64,000 nt of DNA from Melioribacteraceae bacterium (GCA_016342755.1 JAEINS010000025.1:1-64000), one strand, 5' to 3'; positions 46,783 to 56,182 are shown, numbered from the stretch's first letter. Notes: generated by a model not told the origin, from the letters alone. A program made the numbers and translations.

Positions 46783-46800
46783 AAAATAGCCTGCTATTTT
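46783..46800. repeat. Perfect inverted repeat in the gap/crp divergent region
   Basis: AAAATAGC (46783-46790) and GCTATTTT (46793-46800) are exact reverse complements separated by CT. The site lies 152 bases upstream of gap and 76 bases before the Crp/Fnr start codon. It could be an operator or a weak terminator-like hairpin. Confidence 0.3.
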
Positions 46801-46836
46801 GATATTTTTTGACAATATTATGAAGTTAAAATTTGC

Positions 46837-46856
46837 ATTGTGATTAGAGTCACAAT
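46837..46856. promoter_or_regulatory. CRP-type operator, probable autoregulatory site
   Basis: ATTGTGATTAGAGTCACAAT is a perfect 7-6-7 inverted repeat containing the CRP consensus TGTGA-N6-TCACA. It ends 19 bases before the start codon of the Crp/Fnr-family gene, within the expected transcript leader or transcription start. The encoded regulator keeps the residues that read this sequence, so self-binding, most likely repression, is predicted. Confidence 0.75.
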
Positions 46857-46875
46857 ATTAAACACAGAGGATAAT

Positions 46876-47556
46876 ATGTCAAATACAAATTTTCTTGCGT
46901 CTGTTCCGGTTTTCAGTGATTTGGATGAATCAGCTCTAGAAAAAATTATTGAAGTTGGTCACCAAAAAAAATATTCTAAAGATTCTATAATCTTAATGGA
47001 AGAAGAAGACGGCACCGCATTCTTTATAATTATAAGCGGGAAAGTGAAAATTGCCAGAACAAGCGGTGATGGGCGTGAAGTAATTTTATCTATCCTTGGT
47101 GAATCAGATTTTTTTGGAGAAATGGCAATACTTGATGGAATGAACAGATCGGCAACAGTGATAGCTGTTGAGGATTCTGAATTGTTCTTGATACAGCACG
47201 ATGAATTTTACAACTTGCTAAAAAGACACCCTGAAATTTCAATTGCGCTTCTTGAAGAATTAACAAAACGTCTTAGAAATGCCGATATGAAAATTAAAGC
47301 TCTGTCGCTTAAAGATGCCGAAGGTAAAGTTGCAACGGTAATTTTACAGCTTGCCGATGACATTGGTACAATAAGAAAAGGAATTGTTGAGATAAGCAAA
47401 CTTCCTCTGCAACAGGATTTAGCCAACATGGCCGGAACCTCCCGCGAAACTATTTCCCGAACACTGCATTCATTTGCTAAAAAAGAATTGATTGAATTGG
47501 AAGGATCGAGATTGCGAATTTTAAACTATGAAAAATTTAAAGAACAGTATACGTAA
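46876..47556 (+). CDS. Crp/Fnr family transcriptional regulator
   Basis: This 226-residue one-component regulator has an N-terminal cyclic-nucleotide-binding beta barrel with the phosphate cassette FFGEMAILDGMNRSATV (G81-E82, R91-S92 at the cAMP-contact positions). A dimer helix and a C-terminal winged helix (HTH_Crp) follow. The recognition helix TSRETISRTL keeps R190, E191 and R195, equivalent to R180, E181 and R185 of E. coli CRP, predicting a TGTGA half-site. No cysteine is present, so it is not an Fe-S FNR. GAGG precedes the ATG at 46876; a GTG frame from 46840 would begin inside the operator and is rejected. It is followed after 3 bases by a PHP phosphatase gene. Confidence 0.93.
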   Translation: MSNTNFLASVPVFSDLDESALEKIIEVGHQKKYSKDSIILMEEEDGTAFFIIISGKVKIARTSGDGREVILSILGESDFFGEMAILDGMNRSATVIAVEDSELFLIQHDEFYNLLKRHPEISIALLEELTKRLRNADMKIKALSLKDAEGKVATVILQLADDIGTIRKGIVEISKLPLQQDLANMAGTSRETISRTLHSFAKKELIELEGSRLRILNYEKFKEQYT

Positions 47557-47559
47557 TCT

Positions 47560-48372
47560 ATGATTAAAGCAGATCTTCATGTACATACAAATTATTCCGA
47601 CGGTGAACATCATCCTTTCGACGTTTTAAGACGGGCAAAGGCTGTAGGGATTGATGTAATCAGTATAACTGATCATGATTGCATTGGAGCAATTGAACCG
47701 GCAAAATCATTCGCGCCAGAGCTAAACATAACCGTAATTCCCGGAATTGAAATTAGTACTGATATTGATGATAAGGAGATACATTTACTCGGCTATTTTA
47801 TTGATTACACAAATAAAGAATTACTTAATTACTTAGAGTTTTTTAGAGCCGAGCGAATCAACAGAGCTAAATTAATTATTATAAAACTAAATGAACTCGG
47901 CTTAGAAATAACACTTGATGATGTTTTAAAACAGACTAAATCTTCAGTAATTGGACGACCGCACATTGCGTTTACTTTAGCAGAACTTGGATATGTAAAA
48001 AATATTTGGGAAGCATTTGAAAAATATTTAAGTGATGACGGACCCGCTTATCAAAAGAAAATACATGTATCTCCCCAATCAGCTTTAAATATAATTAAGG
48101 ATGCCGGCGGCCTTTCTTCAATTGCGCATCCGGGTGATATAAAAGAAGAGTTGTTAAAAAAGCTTATTGATTGTGGACTTGACGGAATTGAGGTTACACA
48201 TCCGTCACATACACGTGAACAAACCAGATTATACAAAAGTATAGCAAATGAATATTATCTTCTTCAAACTGGCGGATCAGATTTTCACGGCGGGAAAAAA
48301 TATGATGATTCAAATTTTGGAAAATATTTTGTAAACGAAAAAAATATTTCTGCAATGAAACACCGGTTGTAA
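47560..48372 (+). CDS. PHP-domain phosphoesterase (RnaM/TrpH/YciV-like)
   Basis: This 270-residue metal-dependent phosphoesterase has the PHP motifs DLHVHTNYSDGEHHP, ISITDHDCIG, VIPGIEIST, LSSIAHPGD and TGGSDFHGG, which hold three metal ions. The YciV/TrpH group hydrolyses 3',5'-nucleoside bisphosphates such as pAp or processes rRNA ends. The gene starts 3 bases after the Crp/Fnr gene, so the two are co-expressed. That makes a link to nucleotide signalling or sulfur metabolism (pAp removal) conceivable. Confidence 0.9.
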   Translation: MIKADLHVHTNYSDGEHHPFDVLRRAKAVGIDVISITDHDCIGAIEPAKSFAPELNITVIPGIEISTDIDDKEIHLLGYFIDYTNKELLNYLEFFRAERINRAKLIIIKLNELGLEITLDDVLKQTKSSVIGRPHIAFTLAELGYVKNIWEAFEKYLSDDGPAYQKKIHVSPQSALNIIKDAGGLSSIAHPGDIKEELLKKLIDCGLDGIEVTHPSHTREQTRLYKSIANEYYLLQTGGSDFHGGKKYDDSNFGKYFVNEKNISAMKHRL

Positions 48373-48509
48373 AACTAATTCATGCAGTCAATATTTAACT
48401 TTTAAAACATGTACCAATTTTATGCCTACCGATATTTAAAAAAAATATTAAATTTAAGCTTTCTAATTTTAATTTATTGTTTTCTAAACCTCTTCTAAAA
48501 AGGGATTAT

Positions 48510-50747
48510 ATGAAAAACCTTAAGCCGTTTTTTATTCTAATATTTATTTTCAGTAACATAATTGCGCAAGATTTAGACAAATGGAACAGCTTCACTTCAT
48601 TCACAAACGTAAATAAAATTACAAGTAATAATGAAGTTATCTGGGCAGCAACAAACGGAGGAGCATTTTCGTTTAATTACAGCGAGAATAGTTTTATAAC
48701 CTTAAATAAATCAGTTGGTTTAAGCAGCCATCAAATAACATCGGTGGCTATTGATAATAATGGATTTGTCTGGCTTGGCGATAAGCTGGGTGTGTTAAAT
48801 ATCTATGATCCGGAAACTGGTTTAATACAAAAAATTCTGGATATAAAAAGTTCTAATAAAACTATTAAACAAATAAATGAAATAAGTATAAGCGGTGACA
48901 CTGCTTTTGTATCGACCGCGTTTGGTCTTTCACTTGTTAATACTGAATCATTAAGTTTTATTGAGACAATTGTAAAGCTTGGTGATTTTACAACCGAGAC
49001 AAATGTAAATAGTGTTTTTCTTAAAGATGTTTTATATGTCTGCTCAGATAAAGGAATTGCTAAACAAAAAAGCGGATATGATAATTTATCGGCTCCTGAA
49101 GCATGGGAAAATATTTCACTTAGCACAGAAAGAAAAATAAATAAAATAGCAGAGTTTAATAATACACTCTATGCGGCAACAGAACACGGATTACTAATTG
49201 AAGATAATGGTGTCTGGTCCAATTTTCTGTTTAGCGGTTATAATGTTAAAGATATAAAAATATTTAACAACGAATTTTACGCGGTACTGCAAAACTCAAT
49301 TCACAAAATTGAGAATCAATCTGCGACAAAAATATATTCAAATTCCGGGTACACATTTAATAATCTTACGATGGTTAATAATCAATTCTACATAGCCACT
49401 GATAAAGGACTCTTTGCAATCATAGATAATCAGGCAAATATAATTCTGCCAGACTCTCCCCTTTCAAATTCCTTTTTAAATATATCAATTGATAATAACA
49501 GCAATGTATGGATTGGAACCGGCTTTAATGGCAAAGGCAAAGGAATTGCAAAGTTCGATGGTAATGAATGGATAAACTATTCCCGTGAAAATTTTGATAA
49601 ACTAAATACAAATGATTTTTTTAATGTTCATACTTCTGATGATGGAACAGTTTATTTTTGTTCATGGGGTTTTGGCTTCACAACCTTATTTGAAGATAAC
49701 TTAGAGACTTATACTGTTCAAAACACCGGTATGACCGGGATTCCGAGTGCAACAAACTTTCTTGTAATATCTGATATTAAAACCGATGCCGATAATAATG
49801 CATGGGTGTTAAATTATCTTTCCGGCAATCAGGAAGCTTTAAGTGTTATGACAAAGGATAAAACATGGATTCATTATAAATTCGGGTCTCCATATTTTTC
49901 CAAAATTATAAATACCGAAAAATTAATTATCGATCAGTATAATAGTAAATGGTTTACATCTATTGGTGAGGAAGCCGGTTATAGTGATAAAGGCTTATAT
50001 AGATTTAACGAAAATGGAACACTCGAAAATACTTCTGACGATACATGGCTTAAACTAACAACATCTGACGGTTTGCACAGTAATGATATAACCGCGATTA
50101 CAATTGACAATTACGGAGAATTATGGATTGGTACAACTTCCGGATTAAACTTTATTAATAATCCCTCTGATAACGATCCAATTATAAGAGATGTTTCGTA
50201 CACAGGTAAAACGCTTTTTGAAAGCAAACCAATTACATGTATTGCGGTTGATGCCATTAACGAAAAATGGATTGGTACTAACGAAGGTGTTTATCACATG
50301 AATTCTGATTGCTCTCAGCTATTAGAAAATTTTGATTCAGAGAATAGTCCTTTGCCTGTTGATGCCATCAAAAGTATTGCAATTGATGATAACACCGGAA
50401 TAATATATTTTGGTACTGACTTTGGTTTAACTTCTTTTCAAACCTCCGCGCAAAAACCATCAACAAAGTTTAGTGAGTTGTTTTCATATCCAAGTCCGTA
50501 TATTATTGATAATAGCAAAGACAACAGACTTAAAATAAGCGGTCTTGTAAAAAACAGCATAATTAAAATTTTAACTGTTTCTGGGAATCTTGTTCGTACA
50601 TTAGAAACTCCGGGCGGCGGATTAGCATACTGGGACGGCAGAAATGAAGCCGGAGGTTTGGTTGCCAGCGGTATTTATATAATTCTTGCCTACGATGAAG
50701 GTGCTGAAAATTCCACTTCTTCAAAAATTGCTGTGATTAGAAAATAA
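48510..50747 (+). CDS. Exported beta-propeller protein with FlgD/type-IX-like C-terminus
   Basis: This 745-residue protein has a signal peptide (PFFILIFIFSNIIAQ) and many repeats of the two-component-regulator propeller type, seen as recurring FVWLGDKLGVLNIYD, VWIGTGFNG, LWIGTTSGLNFI and EKWIGTNEGVYHM. These should form one or two 7-bladed propellers. The last ~80 residues (NRLKISGLVKNSIIKILTVS, then GNLVRTLETPGGGLAYWDGR and SGIYIILAYDEGA) match the FlgD-Ig / Por-sorting C-terminal fold, so secretion by the type IX system is likely. No histidine kinase domain is attached, so it is not a hybrid sensor. AAGGG lies 7 bases before the ATG. Confidence 0.88.
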   Translation: MKNLKPFFILIFIFSNIIAQDLDKWNSFTSFTNVNKITSNNEVIWAATNGGAFSFNYSENSFITLNKSVGLSSHQITSVAIDNNGFVWLGDKLGVLNIYDPETGLIQKILDIKSSNKTIKQINEISISGDTAFVSTAFGLSLVNTESLSFIETIVKLGDFTTETNVNSVFLKDVLYVCSDKGIAKQKSGYDNLSAPEAWENISLSTERKINKIAEFNNTLYAATEHGLLIEDNGVWSNFLFSGYNVKDIKIFNNEFYAVLQNSIHKIENQSATKIYSNSGYTFNNLTMVNNQFYIATDKGLFAIIDNQANIILPDSPLSNSFLNISIDNNSNVWIGTGFNGKGKGIAKFDGNEWINYSRENFDKLNTNDFFNVHTSDDGTVYFCSWGFGFTTLFEDNLETYTVQNTGMTGIPSATNFLVISDIKTDADNNAWVLNYLSGNQEALSVMTKDKTWIHYKFGSPYFSKIINTEKLIIDQYNSKWFTSIGEEAGYSDKGLYRFNENGTLENTSDDTWLKLTTSDGLHSNDITAITIDNYGELWIGTTSGLNFINNPSDNDPIIRDVSYTGKTLFESKPITCIAVDAINEKWIGTNEGVYHMNSDCSQLLENFDSENSPLPVDAIKSIAIDDNTGIIYFGTDFGLTSFQTSAQKPSTKFSELFSYPSPYIIDNSKDNRLKISGLVKNSIIKILTVSGNLVRTLETPGGGLAYWDGRNEAGGLVASGIYIILAYDEGAENSTSSKIAVIRK

Positions 50748-50768
50748 ATTTTTCACCATAAAAAGTTC

Positions 50769-50800
50769 AAACCTCCCGGGTTTATAAATCCCGGAGGTTT
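50769..50800. repeat. Palindromic repeat, CCTCCGGGG family, copy 3
   Basis: AAACCTCCCGGGTTTA and TAAATCCCGGAGGTTT form a 16-bp near-perfect stem with no loop, 21 bases after the propeller gene. It is related to the copies at 3632 and 42527. A terminator or transcript-stabilising function is likely. Confidence 0.7.
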
Positions 50801-50901
50801 CCAATCCATATATTTTTCACTTCTACTTTCCTTATGAACAAACTTAAGTTTTTCGTATTTTTGTTGATCTTTTTTTTGAGTTAAAGCAGGTTAATTACGG
50901 A

Positions 50902-52839
50902 ATGATTGATTTAGTTGATTTATCTATTCAATATACAGGCAGATATCTTTTTGATAATGTAAATTTGAAAATTAATAAGGGTGATAGAATATCACTTGTC
51001 GGATCTAACGGAACCGGGAAATCGACTCTTCTTAGACTTATAGACGGACAAGAAGCGCCAGAGACCGGTAAAATCCTTATTCAGAAAGGAATTAAAGTTG
51101 GTTACCTTCCTCAGGAATTTTCAAATCTTCATGGCAACACACTTTTTGACGAAGTTAAAAATTCGCTAACCCACATTATAAACATCAGCAGACGCGAAGA
51201 TGAAATAAATAGTTTATTGAACGCCGATTTACCCGAAGATGAACATTTAAAATTAGTTGAGGAACTTGGCGGACTTAATCATGAAAAAGAAAAAGTGGAA
51301 TATTACAGTATTGATTCACAAATTGAAAAAGTACTTGAAGGGTTAGGTTTTAAAGTAAACGATTTCACTCGCAGAACAGAAGAGTTTTCAGGCGGCTGGC
51401 AAATGAGAATTGAACTTGCAAAAATTCTTCTTGGCAACAATGATATAATTCTTCTCGATGAACCGACTAACCATCTTGATATAGATACTCTTCAATGGCT
51501 TATCGGCTTCCTAAAGAATTATCGCGGCAGTATACTTCTTGTTTCGCATGACAGGTTTTTTGTTAACGCAATAACAAACAAAACTCTTGAGATATTTAAT
51601 AAGCAGCTCTCCTTCTATAATGGTAATCTTGATGCTTATCATAAATTTAAAGAAGAACGTGATATTCAGCTGGAAGCACAGTTTGAACAGCAGCAGAAAA
51701 AAATTAAAGAAACTGAAAAATTTATTGAACGATTTAGATATAAATCATCAAAAGCTAAACAGGTTCAGAGCAGGGTTAAACAGTTAGAAAAAATTGATAG
51801 AGTTGAACTATCCTCATCCGAAAAAGAAATAAATATACGATTCCCGGATCCTCCCAGAAGCGGCGCAATCCCTATTGAATTATTAAAGATTGACAAGGCT
51901 TTTGGTGACAACATTGTGTTTAAGGGTAATAACCTTACAATTGAGCGTGGAGAAAAAATTGCATTTGTTGGACCAAATGGTGCCGGTAAAACTACACTTG
52001 CAAAAATTATAGCCGGTAAAAGCAATATTGATGCGGGTGAAGTAAACATTGGATATAATACTTCTGTTTCTTACTATGCACAGGAAGTAGCAGAAAATCT
52101 TGATAAAGAATTGGACGTACTGGAAACTCTGGATTCAATAGGGACTGATCACACACCCGGTCAGTTAAGAGGCTTGCTTGGCTCATTCCTCTTCTCTGCT
52201 GAAGATGTTTTCAAGAAGGTGAAGGTATTATCCGGTGGTGAAAAAAGCCGTGTAGCATTAGCTAAAATTCTTTTAACTAAAGCCAATTTAATTGTACTGG
52301 ATGAGCCGACCAACCATTTGGATTTTGCATCGAAGAAAATTCTTCAGAAAGCTCTTGTTGAGTTTAAGGGATCACTAATTATTGTATCGCATGATGTCGA
52401 TTTTCTTGAACCAATTGTACATAAAGTAATAGAAATTAGAGACAGAAAATTAAAAGTTTTTCATGGTGATATTGAATATTATCTACAAAAGATAAACGAA
52501 ATTGGGGATGAAAAAAATACAGTTTCAAATCAGGCTGATGCGAGCTTAAGTAAAAAAGATCTTAAAAGAATTGAAGCTGAAAACAGGCAAAAAAAGTTTA
52601 AAGCGACTAAAGATATAGTGAAAAAAATTGATGAGTTTGAGGCTAAGATTGAAAAATTAGAAATAAAAAAATCTGAAATTGAAAATGATTTAGCCGATGA
52701 AAAAGTTTTCTCTAATCCTGAATTATCGAAACAAAAAAATTCTGAGTATGAAGATATTAAGGAAAAATTAGATATTGTATTTTTAGAGTGGACTGAATTA
52801 ACTGAGCAGTTAGAGGAAATTGAAAAAGAGTTTGAGTAA
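50902..52839 (+). CDS. ABC-F family ATPase (ribosome-associated)
   Basis: This 645-residue soluble protein has two ABC ATPase domains and no membrane part. Walker A motifs are GSNGTGKSTLLRLI and GPNGAGKTTLAKII; the linkers are EFSGGWQMRIELAKILL and LSGGEKSRVALAKILL; both Walker B motifs read DEPTNHLD. The interdomain P-site tRNA interaction region (about 240-310) is rich in Lys and Gln, and a C-terminal coiled coil (about 560-645) is present. ABC-F proteins act on the ribosome in translation or antibiotic protection; the Uup/YdiF-like group fits best. ATTACGG lies before the start codon. Confidence 0.92.
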   Translation: MIDLVDLSIQYTGRYLFDNVNLKINKGDRISLVGSNGTGKSTLLRLIDGQEAPETGKILIQKGIKVGYLPQEFSNLHGNTLFDEVKNSLTHIINISRREDEINSLLNADLPEDEHLKLVEELGGLNHEKEKVEYYSIDSQIEKVLEGLGFKVNDFTRRTEEFSGGWQMRIELAKILLGNNDIILLDEPTNHLDIDTLQWLIGFLKNYRGSILLVSHDRFFVNAITNKTLEIFNKQLSFYNGNLDAYHKFKEERDIQLEAQFEQQQKKIKETEKFIERFRYKSSKAKQVQSRVKQLEKIDRVELSSSEKEINIRFPDPPRSGAIPIELLKIDKAFGDNIVFKGNNLTIERGEKIAFVGPNGAGKTTLAKIIAGKSNIDAGEVNIGYNTSVSYYAQEVAENLDKELDVLETLDSIGTDHTPGQLRGLLGSFLFSAEDVFKKVKVLSGGEKSRVALAKILLTKANLIVLDEPTNHLDFASKKILQKALVEFKGSLIIVSHDVDFLEPIVHKVIEIRDRKLKVFHGDIEYYLQKINEIGDEKNTVSNQADASLSKKDLKRIEAENRQKKFKATKDIVKKIDEFEAKIEKLEIKKSEIENDLADEKVFSNPELSKQKNSEYEDIKEKLDIVFLEWTELTEQLEEIEKEFE

Positions 52840-52843
52840 TAAA

Positions 52844-52880
52844 AAGATGACATCTTTTAAATAAGATGTCATCTTAAAAT
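52844..52880. terminator. Bidirectional intrinsic terminator between the ABC-F and ROK genes
   Basis: AAGATGACATCTT (52844-52856) and AAGATGTCATCTT (52863-52875) pair perfectly around 6 bases, with A/U tracts on both sides. It lies between two convergent genes. Confidence 0.82.
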
Positions 52881-52889
52881 AAAATCATT

Positions 52890-53855
52890 TTACGCTAAAA
52901 ATTCATCCGCAAGAGAAACACCGCCGTAAATAGCAGCATCATCACCTAATTTTGTAGGAACAATTTTACAATCTTTACCAGGCTCTTTTAATACAGCTTT
53001 GTAAAACGCGTCTTTAATTTTCGGAAGTGTATATTCTTCCATAGCTTCAATTACACCGCCTCCTAAAACTATGGTATCAACATTTAATAAAGTAGTTATA
53101 CTTCCTAAAACTGTTCCGGTAATTTTACAGGCTCTATCAATATGTTTAATTGTTACTTCATCTTCTTTTGCAACTGCCTTAGCTAAAGATTTGCTTTTTA
53201 TCTTTTCGCCTTTATTTAAAATTTTACTTAATTTGCTTTTTTTACCGGCGGCAATATCTTTTTCAATTGCTTTAACTACTGCTGTTCTGCTCGCTAAATT
53301 TTCAAAGGTACTTAGGTTATTGGCATCGCCTGAAAAACTTCCATTTTCATTTACAAGCATATGGCCAATCTCACCAGCGAAGAATGATGAACCTCTGTAC
53401 ATACGTCCATTAAAAATAAGACCGCTGCCAATTCCGGTTCCAAGAAATACTACAAGCATATTTTTTACATCATCTTTGAATTCAAATTTCTTAATGCCAA
53501 GAGCGGCAAGGTTTACATCATTTTCAATAAAAACCGGTATTTCAAAAAATTTCTGCAAAGCTTCTCTAATATTAAAAGATTTAATCTGCAAATTTGGAGC
53601 ATTTCCAATAATGCCTTCAGGATTTACCGTACCGGGAACACCCATGCAAATTGCTTTAACCTCTTCCTGAGGAATGTTTGTTTCACTAAGAATAGTTCTT
53701 ACACATTCTGCAACCGAGTTTACTAAATAATCAGCTCCTTTTGTTGCATCAGTTTCAATTTTATATCTTTTTACAATATTAAGTTCACCGTCTAAAATTG
53801 CCGATAATATTTTTGTACCACCCAAATCAACACTAATTACATATTCTTTAGTCAC
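52890..53855 (-). CDS. ROK family sugar kinase (glucokinase-like)
   Basis: This 321-residue cytosolic kinase has the ATP-binding VDLGGTKILSAILD, CMGVPGTVNPEG, ENDVNLAALG and the GTGIGSGLIFNG loop of ROK hexokinases. GEIGHMLV carries the sugar-contact region. The CxCGxxGC zinc motif that follows in most ROK proteins is missing: the sequence reads NENGSFSGDANNLSTFEN, with no cysteine. It may phosphorylate glucose or N-acetylhexosamine; the substrate is not decided. The start codon is GTG with GAGGAG 6 bases upstream. Confidence 0.88.
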   Translation of the reverse strand: MTKEYVISVDLGGTKILSAILDGELNIVKRYKIETDATKGADYLVNSVAECVRTILSETNIPQEEVKAICMGVPGTVNPEGIIGNAPNLQIKSFNIREALQKFFEIPVFIENDVNLAALGIKKFEFKDDVKNMLVVFLGTGIGSGLIFNGRMYRGSSFFAGEIGHMLVNENGSFSGDANNLSTFENLASRTAVVKAIEKDIAAGKKSKLSKILNKGEKIKSKSLAKAVAKEDEVTIKHIDRACKITGTVLGSITTLLNVDTIVLGGGVIEAMEEYTLPKIKDAFYKAVLKEPGKDCKIVPTKLGDDAAIYGGVSLADEFLA

Positions 53856-54009
53856 TTTTTACTCCTCTTACAAATTGGTCTTCTATTTTGTAAAACTAAT
53901 TATTTAAAATCACTTATGAAATAAACAGAAAAATTATAAAAATTCATATAGTATTAAACTAATTATGAAGTAAAAACCTTATCTTTATTACTCAAAAATT
54001 AGACTAATT

Positions 54010-54804
54010 ATGAATAAAGTAGCACCTTTAAAAAAATTCGGACAAAACTTTCTTGTTGATAATAATATTATATTAAAAATTATTAACGAAATTTCACCTA
54101 CAATGGACGACAATTTTGTAGAAATTGGACCCGGACAAGGTGCGCTTACCAAACATCTTATTGAAAAATCTAAATCGCTTACAGCAGTTGAAATTGATAA
54201 ACGTGTGATTGAAGATTTAACGGAAAGTTACCCTGCACTAAAAATTATTAATCAGGATATATTAAAAATAAACTTCGCGGATCTTGAAGCAACAAAAGAA
54301 TCGAAGATCCGGGTTGCCGGAAATATTCCTTATAATATTACTTCTCCAATAGTTTTTAAGCTTATTGAAAACAGAAAATTTATTAAGGATGCTGTTTTGA
54401 TGGTACAATATGAAGTAGCCAGACGATTTGTCGCGAATAAGGATACAAAAGATTATGGTATTTTGGCTGTACTTCTGCAATATTTTGCCGATGTAAAATT
54501 TTGTTTTAAAGTATCGCCAAATGTTTTTTTCCCAAAACCAAAGATAAACTCGGCAATTGTACATTTTAGGTTTAATAAGAGGGATAACGTTAATCTGGAT
54601 GAAAAACAATTCATTAAAGTTGTAAAGGCAGCATTTGGAAATAGAAGAAAAACTTTAAAAAATTCGCTAAGTAATAGTATATTTAATACTTGCAATTTTG
54701 AAAATTCGCCCGTTGATTTATCAAAAAGAGCAGAACAATTAACTATAAATGATTTTATTATTTTAACACAATTTCTTAGTGAGCAGATAAATGTTAGAAG
54801 CTAA
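54010..54804 (+). CDS. rsmA: 16S rRNA (adenine1518/1519-N6) dimethyltransferase
   Basis: RsmA/KsgA dimethylates two adjacent adenines at the 3' end of 16S rRNA during small-subunit assembly. The 264-residue product begins with KKFGQNFLVDNNII, the family signature. SAM binding is by VEIGPGQGALTKHL, and the catalytic motif IV is NIPYNITSPI. The C-terminal helical domain (RRKTLKNSLSNSI) is present. It overlaps mgtE by 14 bases, an unusual but frequent pairing in operons of this phylum. Confidence 0.97.
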   Translation: MNKVAPLKKFGQNFLVDNNIILKIINEISPTMDDNFVEIGPGQGALTKHLIEKSKSLTAVEIDKRVIEDLTESYPALKIINQDILKINFADLEATKESKIRVAGNIPYNITSPIVFKLIENRKFIKDAVLMVQYEVARRFVANKDTKDYGILAVLLQYFADVKFCFKVSPNVFFPKPKINSAIVHFRFNKRDNVNLDEKQFIKVVKAAFGNRRKTLKNSLSNSIFNTCNFENSPVDLSKRAEQLTINDFIILTQFLSEQINVRS

Positions 54805-56182
54805 CAAAGATAAGATTGAAGTAAAACCTGTTATTAAAGTTGATGCAGAACTTACTAATAATATTTCAGAACTAATAAGAGATCATGCAGCTAAAAGTAT
54901 TCTTAATATTTTTAATGATCTTCATCATGCTGATATTGCTGAAATAATTAATCATTTAAGTCATGAAAACGCGACGTATGCGTTTAACCTGCTTAATACA
55001 GAAACTGCCGGCGAAGTTATAACAGAACTGGATGAAAATCTTAGGGAAAGAATACTTAAATTTATTGATCCGGTTAAAATAACCGAAATTGTTGATGCGT
55101 TAGACTCAGATGATGCTACCGATATTATAAGCGATTTACCAAATGAAGTTGCCGAACATGTTCTTGAAAACATTGATGAAATTTCTTCTGAAGGTGTAAA
55201 AGAACTATTAAAATATGATGAGGAATCTGCCGGCGGTATAATGAACAGTGATTTCGTTTTTGTAAACGAAAATGCTGATATAAAAGACGCCATAAAAGAA
55301 GTAAGAAATAACGCCGCTGAATTTGATCAAATATACCACATATATGTATTATCCAGGGAAAATAAATTAGTTGGTGTTGTATCATTAAAATCACTGCTGC
55401 TGCACCCTTTTCACACACAGGTAGATTCCATAATGCAGGAAGATTTAATTTATGTTACTTCTGAAGTTGATCAGGAAGAAGTTGCTAACATTATGGAAAA
55501 ATATGATCTTGTTGCAATTCCTGTTGTTGATGAAAGTAAAACTATGATTGGCCGGATTACAATTGATGACATTGTGGATGTTATTCAGGATGAAGCTGAA
55601 GAAGATATTCAAAAAATTGCCGGTTTATCTGAAGAACAGGAAAGCAGCGATTCAATTTTTAGAATTTCCAGAATTAGATTACCATGGCTGATAATTGCTT
55701 TTGTAATTGAGTTTTTTGGATCAATTGTTTTGGATTCTTATCAGGACGCGTTAAGTCTGTTTACAACCGCGGTAGTTTTTATTCCAATAGTTATGGCAAT
55801 GGGCGGCAGTTCGGGATCTCAGGCAGCTATTGTTATGGTTAGGGGTTTAACTTCGGGTGATATATGGTTAAGAAACAGTCTCAAAAATTTAAGGAAAGAT
55901 TTTTTTGTAGCCTTGTTAAACGGACTTGTTTTAAGCTCGTTACTTTTATTGGCAACTATATTATTTTTCAAGGAAACATTCGCTATTGCACTTCTTGTAT
56001 CTTCTTCGCTTATAATAGTAATTATAGTTGCGACCATGATGGGTTCAATAATTCCAATATTATTACGGAAAATGAATATTGATCCGGCTATTGCTACCGG
56101 GCCATTTGTTTCAACTTCAAATGATATACTTGGCTTAATTATTTATTTAACAATTATTCAAATTTTCTATCCGCTTATATGA
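54791..56182 (+). CDS. mgtE: Magnesium transporter MgtE
   Basis: This 463-residue Mg2+ channel/transporter has the cytosolic MgtE_N superhelix (FNDLHHADIAEIINHL repeats, residues 1-130) and two CBS domains near 135-255 (SLKSLLLHPFHTQVDSIM and VVDESKTMIGRITIDDIVD). A membrane domain of about five helices follows (IIAFVIEFFGSIVL, MAMGGSSGSQAAIVMVRGL). The acidic N-terminus senses Mg2+ and gates the pore. It overlaps the rsmA gene upstream by 14 bases and the PAP2-type gene downstream by 4. Confidence 0.96.
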   Translation: MLEANKDKIEVKPVIKVDAELTNNISELIRDHAAKSILNIFNDLHHADIAEIINHLSHENATYAFNLLNTETAGEVITELDENLRERILKFIDPVKITEIVDALDSDDATDIISDLPNEVAEHVLENIDEISSEGVKELLKYDEESAGGIMNSDFVFVNENADIKDAIKEVRNNAAEFDQIYHIYVLSRENKLVGVVSLKSLLLHPFHTQVDSIMQEDLIYVTSEVDQEEVANIMEKYDLVAIPVVDESKTMIGRITIDDIVDVIQDEAEEDIQKIAGLSEEQESSDSIFRISRIRLPWLIIAFVIEFFGSIVLDSYQDALSLFTTAVVFIPIVMAMGGSSGSQAAIVMVRGLTSGDIWLRNSLKNLRKDFFVALLNGLVLSSLLLLATILFFKETFAIALLVSSSLIIVIIVATMMGSIIPILLRKMNIDPAIATGPFVSTSNDILGLIIYLTIIQIFYPLI

